A stretch of DNA of 64,000 nt from JBOCEF01 sp050586345 (GTDB lineage: Bacteria; Pseudomonadota; Alphaproteobacteria; Rhodobacterales; Rhodobacteraceae). The DNA lies in contig NZ_JBOCEF010000007.1 of the NCBI RefSeq assembly GCF_050586345.1, positions 1 through 64,000 of the forward strand, in the 5' to 3' direction. The position numbers were made by a program, and so were the translations under genes. Shown one piece after another: positions 17,735 to 27,151 of this stretch (position 1 is its first letter; every line of letters begins with the position of its first letter). Under the pieces are notes generated by a model. It had not been told where the DNA came from and searched no databases. It saw nothing but the letters and a program-made list of their open reading frames with translations.

Positions 17735-19089
17735 GCGCGGCCCCCGCGCCCGGCCCCGCCCGCGGCCCCGCCCACGGCTTCGCCCGCGGCCTTGCCCGTC
17801 ACCCCGGCGCGGGCGCGCCTGGCGGCGCCGACCGCGGCCTCGACCGCGCGGGCCGGTTCCATGGGAACCCCGAGGCGCCGCTCCCGGATCCGGGTCCAGG
17901 CGGCGTTGCGCGCCCCGCCCCCCACCGTGCGCACCGCGCGCAGCGGCGGGGCCCCGAGCTCGGCCAGCCGCCGGTAGCCGAGCGCCTCGATCCCCGCGAT
18001 CCCGTCCAGCAGCCCGTGCAGGAACGCCGCGCCGCCTTGCGGGCGCGGGTCCAGCCGCGGGGCGAGGGCGGGGTCGTTGATCGGGAACCGCTCGCCCGGG
18101 CGCGCGAGGGGGTGATAGTCGAGGCCGCTGTCCGTCTCGGGGTCGATGGCGGCCGAGAGGGCGGCGAGCGCCTCGGCGTCGAAATGCGCCAGCAGCGCGC
18201 CGCCGCCGGAATTGGACGCCCCGCCCGCGAGCCACATCCCGAGGACGCGGTGGGAATAGATGCCGTATTCAGGGGCGAAGATCGGCCGGTCCGACAGGAT
18301 CTTGAGCACCAGCGTGGTGCCGAGCGCCGTGACCCCGTCGCCCGGCGCCGCGGCCCCGGTGGCGAGGAACGAGGCGCAGCCGTCGGTGGCCCCGGCCACC
18401 ACCGGCGTGCCTTCAAGGAGGCCCGACCAGGCCGCCCCCGCCGCGGAGACGGCGCCCGAGACCGCGCCCGAGGGGATCGCTTCGGGCAGCAGGGCGCGCG
18501 GCAGGCCCGCCGCGTCGATCCAGTCCGGCCAGGCCCCGGCCACGGGGTCGTAGCCGGTCTTGAGCGCGTTGCTTTCATCGCTGACCACCCGCCCGGTGAG
18601 GAGCGAGGCGATCCAGTCCGCCTGGTGCGCGATCATCGCCGGGGCGTGCCGGGCGGCGAGGTCGATGGCGCGGGCCAGCGGGCTCGTCGCGCCATGGGCC
18701 GCCGAGGTCGCGGGGGCGAGGGCGGCGATGCGGGCGACGGCGGCGGCGTCCGCGGCCCGCTCGTCATACATCCGCCCGTCGCCGAGCGGATCGCCCGCGG
18801 CGTCCAGCGCCAGCACGGCGCCCGAGGTGCCGTCCACCGACACGCCCCTGATGCGGGCCGGGTCGACCTGCGCCGCGACGGCGCGCAGGGCGGCCTGCGC
18901 GGCCCCCTTCCAGGCGGCGGAATCGGCGCGGCGGGCGCCGTGATCGGCCATGGCGGCGCGGGTCTCGGCGATCACGCGGCCCCGCGCGTCGATGGCGGCG
19001 GCGCGGGCGCCCGAGGTCCCGAGGTCGAGCCCGAGGAACAGGTCGGGCGCGGCGGCGGGCGCGGCGGCGGGATCTGCGTCAGTCGGCAT
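17731..19089 (-). CDS. FGGY-family carbohydrate kinase (XylB-like)
   Basis: 452 residues. FGGY fold: FLGLDLGTSGARAAAIDARG at about residue 18, then VSVDGTSGAVLALD, GATDGCASFLATGA and GGASNSGGGALLAHF, and the C-terminal VRTVGGGARNAAWTRI. The last 40 residues are Ala/Gly-rich low complexity. It phosphorylates a pentose, tetrose or related ketose/polyol with ATP in the cytoplasm. Overlaps the aldolase stop by 11 bases. It is one of two unrelated FGGY kinases in this operon, which points to a pathway with two phosphorylatable intermediates or two substrates. Confidence 0.85.
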   Translation of the reverse strand: MPTDADPAAAPAAAPDLFLGLDLGTSGARAAAIDARGRVIAETRAAMADHGARRADSAAWKGAAQAALRAVAAQVDPARIRGVSVDGTSGAVLALDAAGDPLGDGRMYDERAADAAAVARIAALAPATSAAHGATSPLARAIDLAARHAPAMIAHQADWIASLLTGRVVSDESNALKTGYDPVAGAWPDWIDAAGLPRALLPEAIPSGAVSGAVSAAGAAWSGLLEGTPVVAGATDGCASFLATGAAAPGDGVTALGTTLVLKILSDRPIFAPEYGIYSHRVLGMWLAGGASNSGGGALLAHFDAEALAALSAAIDPETDSGLDYHPLARPGERFPINDPALAPRLDPRPQGGAAFLHGLLDGIAGIEALGYRRLAELGAPPLRAVRTVGGGARNAAWTRIRERRLGVPMEPARAVEAAVGAARRARAGVTGKAAGEAVGGAAGGAGRGGRA

Positions 19090-20158
19090 TGAGGGCCTTG
19101 CGGTATTTCTCGGCGTCCCAGTCGAGCAGCTCGGCGTCCTGGGCGGGGGTCAGGGTGCGGATGGCGGCGCCGGGCGCGAGGCGCGAGAGCACGTCCCACA
19201 GGCAGCGCGCAAGGATCAGCGCGCCCTCGGAGGCGCCCTCGCGCAGCAGCGCGCCCGCGCCGGGGACCAGCAGGAAGGGCGGCGGCGGCGCGCCCGCGGC
19301 GGCGCGGCGGGCGGCGGCCCCGGCGGCGGTCTGGCCGGGGCGCAGCGCCTCGGCGCCGGGGCCGCAGAAGATCACGTGATCGGGGTAGAGGCTCCCGGCC
19401 GTCGCCGCCGCCAGCAGGCGCGGGTCGAGCGCCAGCGTGTGCAGCGGATCCGCCGCGCCCGCCGGGGCGTAGCCGCCCCCCGCCGCCGCCGCCAGCGCGG
19501 GCAGGTCGGGCGCGAGGGGCGCCGCCGGGGCCGCGGGGGCGAGGCGGGCCGAGACCTCGCGCAGCCGCGCCTCGGCCTCCTCCACGCTGTCCCCGGCCGC
19601 GAGCAGCCCGTGATTGCCGAGCACGGCGACCGCGGCGCCCGGGCCCCTCGCGTCCAGCACCGCGCCGGCGAGGCGCGCGCCCGGCTTGATATAGGGCGGG
19701 AAGCGCCAGTCGAGGCCCGCGAGCCGTTCGGCCAGCGCCGCCTCGGCGTCTTCGCGGATGGCGAAGGCGATGGTGTTGACGCAGTGGACATGCAGCACCA
19801 CCCGCTGCGGCAGGGCGGCGTGGAGCGAGGTCTCGATCGACGGGCGCAGCCCGCCCCCGGCCAGCAGGAAGTCCTGGGTGCGGTCGGCGGCCTCGGGGTC
19901 GGCGGCGAGGGCGCGGGTGATGGCGGCGGCGTCCACGGGGACGAAGATGTCGCGCGCCTCCGCCTCGGCCAGCCGCGTGCCGCTGGCCTTGATCCACATG
20001 GTCCCGCCATCCTTGACCGAGGTGTTGCCCCCCGCGGCCTGCACCAGCAGCGGGTCGCGCCCGAGGGCGGCGGAGCGCGCGACGAGGGCGGGGAAATCGG
20101 CGGGCCGGGCGGGGGCGGGGCCGCCGGGGGCGGCGGCGGGCGTGTCGGCGGTGCTCAT
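19079..20158 (-). CDS. Class II aldolase/adducin-family protein
   Basis: 359 residues from ATG 20158. The aldolase core is at about residues 25-190: VQAAGGNTSVKDGGTMWIKA, the zinc-binding HVHCVNTIAFAI and the third zinc His in LGNHGLLAAG. It resembles the aldolase half of RhaD-type bifunctional rhamnulose-phosphate aldolases without the dehydrogenase half. The C-terminal half (about residues 200-340) is not recognised. It probably splits a phosphorylated sugar to dihydroxyacetone phosphate or similar. Overlaps GlpD by ATGA. Confidence 0.8.
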   Translation of the reverse strand: MSTADTPAAAPGGPAPARPADFPALVARSAALGRDPLLVQAAGGNTSVKDGGTMWIKASGTRLAEAEARDIFVPVDAAAITRALAADPEAADRTQDFLLAGGGLRPSIETSLHAALPQRVVLHVHCVNTIAFAIREDAEAALAERLAGLDWRFPPYIKPGARLAGAVLDARGPGAAVAVLGNHGLLAAGDSVEEAEARLREVSARLAPAAPAAPLAPDLPALAAAAGGGYAPAGAADPLHTLALDPRLLAAATAGSLYPDHVIFCGPGAEALRPGQTAAGAAARRAAAGAPPPPFLLVPGAGALLREGASEGALILARCLWDVLSRLAPGAAIRTLTPAQDAELLDWDAEKYRKALNAD

Positions 20159-22415
20159 GCGGTGAACTCCAGCGCGCCCTGCCACCAGTCGGCGAAGGCG
20201 GCCTTCTCGGCCTCGTCCAGGTGCAGCCCGTGCTTGGTGCGGCGCACCAGCACGTCCTCGGGGGTCCGCGCCCATTCGCGGGCGCGCAGGTGGCGCGCCT
20301 CGGCGGCGTAGAGGAGCCCGCCGAAATGGGGCCCGAGATCCTCGACCGAGCCCGCGTCCCCGATCACCTGCGCCGCGCGGGCGCCGTAGAGGCGGGCGTA
20401 GTGGCGCAGCAGCGCGCGCGGCGCCCAGGGATGCGCCTCCTGCAAGCTTTGCAGGAAGGCGGGGAAATCGGCGCCCGGGATGTCGCCGCCGGGCAGGGGG
20501 GCGGAAGCGGTCCAGGCGGGCTTCAGGCCGGGGAAATGGGGCGCGAGCCGGTCCATCGCCGCCTCGGCCAGCTTGCGGAAGGTGGTGATCTTGCCGCCGA
20601 ACACGTTGAGCAGCGGCGCCCCCCCGCGTCGTCCATGTCCAGCACGTAGTCCCGTGTGACCGCCGAGGGGTTGCCATGCCCGTCATCATAGAGCGGGCGG
20701 ACCCCCGAGAAGCTGTGCAGCACGTCCTCGCGCCGCAGCTGCTGCTTGAAATAGCGGTTCACGGCGGCGATCAGGTAGTCGATCTCGGCCGCGTCGATCT
20801 CCACCTCGCCGGGGGCGCCGTCATGGGCGATGTCGGTGGCGCCGATCAGGGTCTTGTCGCCTTCATAGGGGTTGATGAAGATCACCCGCCGGTCGTGGTT
20901 CTGCACGAGATAGGCCTGCGGCCCGTCCCAGAACTTGGGCGTGACGATGTGGCTGCCCTTGACCAGCCGCACGTTGCGGGCGGAATTGCCGCCCGCCACG
21001 CGCCCGATCACGTCATTGACCCAGGGGCCTGCGCAGTTGACGGCGGCGCGGGCGGTCACCTCGCGCGTTTCGCCGCCCGGGCCGGCCAGGGTGGCGCGCC
21101 ACAGCCCGCCCTCGCGGCGCAGCGAGGCGACGGCGGTGCGGGTCAGGATCTCGGCCCCCTTCTCGGCAGCATCCAGCGCGCAGAGGGCGACCAGTCGGGC
21201 GTCGTCGACCCAGCAGTCGGAATATTCGAACCCCCTGGTGTAGGCGTCCTTGATCGGCGCCCCTTCCGGGTCGCGGCGCAGGTCGAGGCTGCGGGTCCCC
21301 GGCAGCTTCTTCCGCCCCCCGAGGTGGTCGTAGAGGAACAGCCCCAGCCGCACCAGCCAGGCGGGCCGGTCGCCGGGCGAGTGCGGCAGCACGAAGCGCA
21401 TCGGCCAGATGATGTGCGGGGCGGCGTTGAGCAGCACCTCGCGCTCGATCAGCGCCTCGCGCACCAGGCGGAACTCGTAATATTCGAGATAGCGCAGGCC
21501 GCCATGCACGAGCTTGCCGGAGCGCGAGGAGGTGTGCTCGGCCAGGTCGTCCTTTTCGGCCATCACCACCGACAGGCCGCGGCCGGCGGCGTCGCGGGCG
21601 ACCCCGGCGCCGTTCACGCCGCCGCCGATCACCAGCAGGTCGACGGGCCGGCTGTCGGCGGCGGGGGCGGCGGCGTCCATCATGCCGCGCGTCTCCTCCG
21701 TCACCCGCGGGTGCATCGACAGCACGTCGGACTGCGCCAGGACCTCCTCGAAGCCGACCAGCTCCACCCCCGCGGCGGCGTCCTCGGGGGCGAGCTGCAC
21801 GTAAGGATCGCAGACCAGGATGCGGCAGCCGAAGGGGCGCAGCAGCTTCACGACGCGGCTGCCGATGGCGCCGTAGCCGACGAGGCCCACGGTCATCTCG
21901 GACAATTCGAGCCCGGTGACGTCGGCGCGGTAGAGGTCCCCGCGCCAGGTCCCGGCGCGCAGCGCCTCGTGCCCCTCGCGGATGCGGCGGGTCTCGGCCA
22001 GGATCGCGCCGATGGTGAACTCGGCCACCGCCGAGGCGTTGCGCCCCGGCGTGTTGACCACCTTCACGCCATGCTCCCCGGCGGCCTTCATGTCGATATT
22101 GACCGGCCCGCCGCGGGAGACGGCGATCATCTCCAGCCCCGGCAGCGCCTCGAACATGGCGCGGGACATGGGGGCGAGGTGGGTGACCAGGATCTCGGCG
22201 TCGCCGATGAAGGCGGTCACCTCCTCGGCCGCGCCCATGTATTCCTTGAGGCCGTCCATGCCCGGCACGGCGTATCCGTGCTCCATCGGCTCGTCCGGCC
22301 AGGGCTGCTGCAGGCGGCGGATCTCGACGCCCGCGCCGCAGGCCGCGCGCAGCTTGTCCTCGAACACCTCGGGCAGCATGAATCGGTCGCCGATCACGGC
22401 GATGCGCTTGGTCAT
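20155..22415 (-). pseudogene. glpD: Truncated 2-hydroxyacid dehydrogenase fused to GlpD-like dehydrogenase, with a late frameshift
   Basis: From 22415 (MTKRIAVIGDRFMLPEVFED) the frame codes a D-2-hydroxyacid dehydrogenase: GLVGYGAIGSRVVKLLRPFG is its NAD motif. At about 21660-21680 it passes in frame from RGMMDAAA into ADSRPVDLLVIGGGVNGAG, the FAD motif at the start of a GlpD-type glycerol-3-phosphate (or erythritol-phosphate) dehydrogenase. The last roughly 100 residues of the first enzyme and the GlpD start are missing, so a deletion probably joined them. Near the end the frame shifts at a C7 run (20619-20625); one added base restores AGGAPLLNVFGGKITTFRKL and the domain to 20155. GlpD motifs include SSRSGKLVHGGLRYLEYYEF. 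Overlaps its neighbours at both ends. Confidence 0.75.
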
Positions 22416-24032
22416 CACGGGGTCCCCCGGGTTGCGGCCAGCCCGCGCCAGACGGGCGGGAGCGCGTCGCGCGCGGCCAGGTAATGCGGTTTCAGGGCGG
22501 TGTAGAGGGCCGAGAGCGCCGGGTCCGGCGCCTCGGGCCGGGTCAGCAGCGGGGCGACCCAGGCGTCGATGCAGGCCTGCATGTCCAGGTAGGCGCCGAT
22601 GGCGACGGCGGCGGTCATCGCGGCGCCCGCGGCCCCGGCCTCCTCCCGCTCGCAGCGGCGCACGGGGACGCCGAGCGCGGCCCCGAGGATGCCGCGCAAG
22701 CCGTCCGAGCGCGCGGCCCCGCCCGAGAGGCGGATCTCGGCCGGGACCGGCCCCATGGCGGCGTAGCAATCGGCGGCGGCGAGGGCGAGCCCCTCGACCG
22801 CCGCGCGGGCGAGGTCGGGGAAGCGGTGGCCCGAATTCAGCCCGATGAAGGAGGCGCGGGCGGCGTCCTCGACGATCGGGCCGCGCTCCCCGGCCTCGGA
22901 GATATAGGGATGGTAGAGGATCCGCCCCGGTTCGGCGGCCTCCAGCCAGCGCGACAGGCGCCCCAGCAGGGCGGGGCGGTCCACCGGCGCGCCGAAATCG
23001 GCCAGCAGGTCCGCGGCGAGGTCGAGCAGCCGGTCGATGTTGAGCGTGGCGGCCATGTTCGACTGCAGCTGCGCGGCGCGCCCCTCGATCGGCAGCAGCA
23101 TGACATAGCCGGTGCGGTCCGGGTTGGGGGTGAAATCGCCCGGCGCGATGCAGCGCGCATGCATCCCGGTGGAGCCGATGATCGAGCAGCCCGCCGCCCC
23201 CGTCCCGGTGAAGATCCCGCCCCCCAGCAGCATGCAGGCGACGTCGACATAGCCGAGGCTGACCGGCAGGCCCGCGCGCAGCCCGGTGGCGGCGGCGGCT
23301 GCGGCCGAGAGGGGCGCGGTGTCGCGCGCGCCGTCCATGATCTCGGGCAGAAGGCGGCGCAGCGGGCGCAGGCCGAGCGCGTCGATCACCGCCTCGTCAT
23401 GGGTGCGGGTGCGGAAATCGCCGAAGGTGAAGCAGGTCTCGGACGGGTCCGAGACGCGCAGCCCCGTCAGGCGCAGGAACAGGAAATCCCTGGGGTGGAG
23501 GGCGCATTCGGCGCCCTCGAGCAGGTGCGGCAGGCGGCTTTGCATATGCGCCAGCTGCGCGCCCTGCTGGCAGCAGTTGAGGCCGGTCCCGGTGGCGGCG
23601 TAGCGCGCCGCGTCGGCGCCCTGCGCGCGCAGCGCCCGCACGGTGGGGGCGGAGCGGCTGTCGAGCCAGATCCACCCCTCGCCCACCGGCGCGTCGTCCT
23701 TGCCGACGAGCCAGGTCCCGTCCCCCTGCGCGGTGACGGCGAGGGCGGCGGCGCGGGCGGCCAGCCCCCCGACCTTCCCGGACAGCGCCCGCAGCGCGTC
23801 CGCGGCGTCGGCCCAGGTGGCGTCCTGGTCCTGCACCGCCGCGCCGTCCGGGCGGGTGACGTAGCGGTTGGGGACCGCGGCGGCCGCGACCTGACGGCCC
23901 GAGAGGTCGAAGGCCACGGCCTTGATGACCGAGGTCCCGGCGTCGAGGCCGATCAGCAGCTCGCCCCCCCGCGCCCCCGTTGCGCCCGTCGCCCCCCGCG
24001 CCGCCGCGCCCGTTTTCGCCCGGCCCGCTCAT
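22415..24032 (-). pseudogene. FGGY-family carbohydrate kinase, frameshifted near the N-terminus
   Basis: The intact part (from 23917) codes about 500 residues of an FGGY kinase: GIFTGTGAAGCSIIGSTGMH, GLNSGHRFPDLARAAVEG and RLSGGAARSDGLRGILG. Upstream the family start ELLIGLDAGTSVIKAVAFDL is present in the same frame, but ATG 24032 (MSGPGENGRGG) leads into it in another frame. Removing one base from the C7 run at 23964-23970 joins them, giving about 538 residues. Start 24032 overlaps the ATPase stop by ATGA. The N-terminal 20 residues are Gly-rich and may be dispensable. It may phosphorylate the first sugar or polyol intermediate. Confidence 0.75.
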
Positions 24033-25165
24033 GCCGGGCGGGCCCCGTGGCTGATCGCGGCGCCGGTGGCGGGGTCGAACAGGTGCAGGTCGTCGGGCGA
24101 CAGGTGCAGCGCGATGCGGTCGCCGGGGGCCAGCGGCGCCCGGTCATGTTCGACGAACACCATCGAGGCGCCCGCGAAGCTGGCGGCCACGTGGGACTGG
24201 TCGCCGAGCCACTGGTTGACGGTCACCACCGCCACGGCGCCCGTCCCGGCCCCGGCCCCGGCCCCGGCCCCGGTCTCGGCCCGGCGCACGGCATAGGGGC
24301 GCACGCCAAGGACCACCTTGCCGTGGGAGAGCATCCGCTCGCGCACCGCCGGGGCGAAGTCGGCCTCGGCATAGCGCAGTTCCGTGCCGCCCCCGAGGTT
24401 CAGGCGGATCGCGCCATCCCCGGCCTCGGCCGTCGCGGGGAACACGTTCATCGGCGGCTCGCCCACGAAGGCGCCGGTGAAGAGGTTCGCGGGACGCTCC
24501 TTGATCTCGGCCGGGGAGGCGTATTGCTGCAGCACGCCCCCCTCCATCACCGCGATGCGGTCGGCGAGCGCGTTGGCCTCGGTCTGGTCATGGGTGACCA
24601 GGATCGCGGTCAGCCCGCGCTCCTTGATGAAATGCTTGATCCGGCCGCGCAGCAGCGTGCGCAGCTGCGGCTCGAGCTGGCCCATGGGTTCGTCCAGCAG
24701 GTGCAGGTCGGCGTCGCGCACCAGCGCGCGGGCGAGCGAGGCGCGCTGCTGCTGGCCGCCGGAGATCGAGGTCGGGTAGCGCCCGAGGATGTCCGAGATC
24801 TCCAGCATCTCGGCCACGTCGCGCACGCGCCGGTCGACCTCCTCCGCCGGAAGCCGCGCGGCCTTGAGCGCGAAGGCCACGTTCTCGCGCACCGTGACGG
24901 TGGGGTAGAGGGAGTATCCCTCGAAGGCCATCGCCACGTTGCGTTTCACCGGGGGCAGGCGGTGGACCTCGCGGCCCGCGAGGGAGATGGTCCCGGCCGA
25001 GACCTCCTCGAAGCCCGCGACCATGCGCAGGGTGGTGGTCTTGCCGCAGCCCGAGGAGCCGAGCAGCGCGATGATCTCGCCCTTCTCGACCTCGAAATCG
25101 ATGGCCCTGGCGGCGTGGACGGACCCGTAGAACTTGTCGACGGCGGAGAGCTTCAGGTGGCTCAT
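24029..25165 (-). CDS. Sugar ABC transporter ATPase A (canonical site)
   Basis: 378 residues of a MalK/UgpC-type ATPase: Walker A GSSGCGKTTT, signature SISGGQQQRASLARAL, Walker B LHLLDEPMGQLEP, switch VTHDQTEANAL and a TOBE-like C-terminal part. A four-fold GGCCCC repeat (24248-24271) codes a Gly-Ala-rich insert in that part. The catalytic Glu and His are present, unlike in its partner at 25162. Paired ATPases of this kind are known from the rhizobial glycerol importer GlpSTPQV, where two different ATPases serve one transporter. Coupled by ATGA on both sides. Confidence 0.88.
   Translation of the reverse strand: MSHLKLSAVDKFYGSVHAARAIDFEVEKGEIIALLGSSGCGKTTTLRMVAGFEEVSAGTISLAGREVHRLPPVKRNVAMAFEGYSLYPTVTVRENVAFALKAARLPAEEVDRRVRDVAEMLEISDILGRYPTSISGGQQQRASLARALVRDADLHLLDEPMGQLEPQLRTLLRGRIKHFIKERGLTAILVTHDQTEANALADRIAVMEGGVLQQYASPAEIKERPANLFTGAFVGEPPMNVFPATAEAGDGAIRLNLGGGTELRYAEADFAPAVRERMLSHGKVVLGVRPYAVRRAETGAGAGAGAGTGAVAVVTVNQWLGDQSHVAASFAGASMVFVEHDRAPLAPGDRIALHLSPDDLHLFDPATGAAISHGARPA
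24248..24271. repeat. Four GGCCCC hexamers in the ATPase gene
   Basis: Four perfect six-base units in tandem code alternating Gly-Ala in the C-terminal domain of the ATPase. Six is a multiple of three, so copy changes would keep the frame. Confidence 0.85.
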
Positions 25166-26274
25166 GCGACTTCTCCGATGCGGGCGGCCTCGGGGGCGGG
25201 GGCGATGCGCGCGCCGCTCTCGCGGTCGAACAGGAGCGCGCCGGCGGCGTCGATGGCGATATGGGCGGCGCCGTGGTCCGGCCCCGGCGTTCCGGCGGGG
25301 CGCGAGACCAGGATCTCGCGCCGCCGCGCGGTGGCGCACAGGGTCACGGTCTTCTCGTTCAGCGACATCTCGGCCTCGACCTCGACCGGGATCGCGCCCG
25401 GCTCGGCCGCATCGGCGAAGCGCACCGCCTCGGGGCGCACCCCGAGGATGCAGGGGGCGCCGAGGGCGTGGGCGAAGCCCGGGTCGATGGCCAGCGGCCG
25501 GTCCGAGAGGCGCACCTGCACGCCGCGCTCGCCCCGCTCGGGGGTGACGTCGAGCAGGTTGATCACCGGGTCGCCGAAGAGGCGCGCGATCTCGGTGTTC
25601 GCGGGGGCGAGGTAGATCTCCTCGGGCGTTCCGACCTGCACCAGGCCCGCGTGGCTGAGCACCGCGATGCGGTCGCCGAGGGCCATCGCCTCCTTGTAGT
25701 CCTGGGTGACGTAGATGACCGTGCTCTCGCGGTCCTTGAGCAGGCGCGGAAGCTCCAGCCGCATCTCGAAGCGCAGCTTGGCGTCCACGTTGCGCAGGGG
25801 ATCGTCGAGCAGCAGCACCGAGGGCTCCCCGGACAGCGCGCGCGCCAGGGCGGTGCGCTGCTTCTGGCCGTTGGAGAGCTCTTTCGGCTTGTGGTGCAGC
25901 ACGTGGTCGATCTTGAGCATCTTCGCCACCCGGTCCACGGCGCCCTTGATGGCGCCCGACCCGGCGCGGCGGGCTTCCAGGGGGGCGGCGATGTTGGCCG
26001 CCGCGTCCATGTGCGGGAACAGCGCGAAGTTCTGGAACGCCATGCCGACGCCCCGGTGCTCCGGCTCCACCTCGTGCATGTCGCGCCCGGCGATGCGGAT
26101 GCTCCCGGAATCGGGCTCCACCACCCCCGCGATCAGGCGCAGCAGCACGGTCTTGCCCGCCCCCGAGGGGCCGAACAGGACCAGCGTTTCGCCGCTCGCG
26201 ACCGAGAGGGAGACGCGGTCGAGCACCGTGTCGGTCTTGAAGGACTTGGAGACGTCGATGAGGTCGATGGACAT
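25162..26274 (-). CDS. Sugar ABC transporter ATPase B (degenerate catalytic site)
   Basis: 370 residues. Walker A FGPSGAGKTVLL and the Q-loop GMAFQNFALFPHM are normal. The signature reads LSNGQKQRTALARAL, Walker B LLLDDPLRNVDAKL has Asp where the catalytic Glu is expected, and the switch is VTQDYKEA with Gln in place of His. So this chain probably binds ATP but hydrolyses it poorly, with ATPase A giving the active site. A TOBE-like domain follows. The start at 26274 (MSIDLIDVSKSF) lies 6 bases after the permease stop. Confidence 0.88.
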   Translation of the reverse strand: MSIDLIDVSKSFKTDTVLDRVSLSVASGETLVLFGPSGAGKTVLLRLIAGVVEPDSGSIRIAGRDMHEVEPEHRGVGMAFQNFALFPHMDAAANIAAPLEARRAGSGAIKGAVDRVAKMLKIDHVLHHKPKELSNGQKQRTALARALSGEPSVLLLDDPLRNVDAKLRFEMRLELPRLLKDRESTVIYVTQDYKEAMALGDRIAVLSHAGLVQVGTPEEIYLAPANTEIARLFGDPVINLLDVTPERGERGVQVRLSDRPLAIDPGFAHALGAPCILGVRPEAVRFADAAEPGAIPVEVEAEMSLNEKTVTLCATARRREILVSRPAGTPGPDHGAAHIAIDAAGALLFDRESGARIAPAPEAARIGEVA

Positions 26275-26279
26275 GGGGA

Positions 26280-27137
26280 TCAGCCTTTCACGGCGCCGAG
26301 GGACAGCCCTTCGACAAGGTGACGCTGGGCGTAGAGGGCGAGGGCGAAGGTCGGCGCGATCGACAGCACGATGCCCGCGGCGACCTGGCCGTACTGGATC
26401 CCCGAGGCGGTGACGAAGGCCAGCGCGCCGACGGTGACGGGCTGCTTGTCGGCCGAGGCGAGGACCAGCGCGAAGACGAAGTTGTTCCAGGCGAAGATGA
26501 AGGCCAGGAGCGCGGCGGCGGCGATGCCGGGCCCGGCCAGCGGCAGGGCGATGCGCCGGAAGGTGGCCCAGAAGGAATGGCCCGCGATGCGGTAGGCGTA
26601 TTCGATGTCCGCGGGGATGTCCTCGAAATACCCGCGCACGATCCACAGGATCAGCGGCAGCACGATCAGCTGGTAGACCCAGATCAGCCCCACATACGTG
26701 TCCGCCAGCCCGATGTCCTGGAAGTACATGGTCAGCGGCAGCAGCACGAGGAGCGGCGGCGCGAAGCGGAACGACAGCAGCGTGAAGGCGATGTCTTCCG
26801 AGCCGCGGAACTTCAGCCGCCCGAAGGCGTAGGCGGCGGGCACCCCCAGCACCAGCCCCACGGCGACGGCGGCCGAGGACAGGAACAACGAGTTGCCCAG
26901 GTTGCCCATGAAGGCGATCTCCAGCGTGCCTGCCGCCGTCTCCAGCTTGCCGGTGATCAGGGCCATGTAATTCTCCAGCGTCGGCTGGAACACGACCGAG
27001 GGCGGCACGCGCAGGATCGTCTCGTTGGTCTGGAAGCTCATCAGCACGATCCAGAAGATCGGGAACATGAAGAACAGGATCGCCAGGGTGATGGCGGCGC
27101 CGCGCAGGATGCGCTCGACGGGATGGACGGAATGCAT
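26280..27137 (-). CDS. Sugar ABC transporter permease (MalG type)
   Basis: 285 residues from ATG 27137 behind GGAGGG. Six hydrophobic segments, the first at LRGAAITLAILFFMFPIFWI, and the EAA loop DIEYAYRIAGHSFWATFRRI. It ends in the usual LVEGLSLGAVKG of MalG-type permeases. It forms one half of the import channel with the next permease. Confidence 0.9.
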   Translation of the reverse strand: MHSVHPVERILRGAAITLAILFFMFPIFWIVLMSFQTNETILRVPPSVVFQPTLENYMALITGKLETAAGTLEIAFMGNLGNSLFLSSAAVAVGLVLGVPAAYAFGRLKFRGSEDIAFTLLSFRFAPPLLVLLPLTMYFQDIGLADTYVGLIWVYQLIVLPLILWIVRGYFEDIPADIEYAYRIAGHSFWATFRRIALPLAGPGIAAAALLAFIFAWNNFVFALVLASADKQPVTVGALAFVTASGIQYGQVAAGIVLSIAPTFALALYAQRHLVEGLSLGAVKG

Positions 27138-27151
27138 GGTCTCGGCCCTCC

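Noticed and set aside
22484..25615. Very long plus-strand open frame (over 1000 codons) across the kinase and ATPase genes
   Set aside because: It is antisense to well-recognised FGGY and ABC genes, has low-complexity Arg/Gly/Ala composition and no recognisable domain. High GC makes such shadow frames common.
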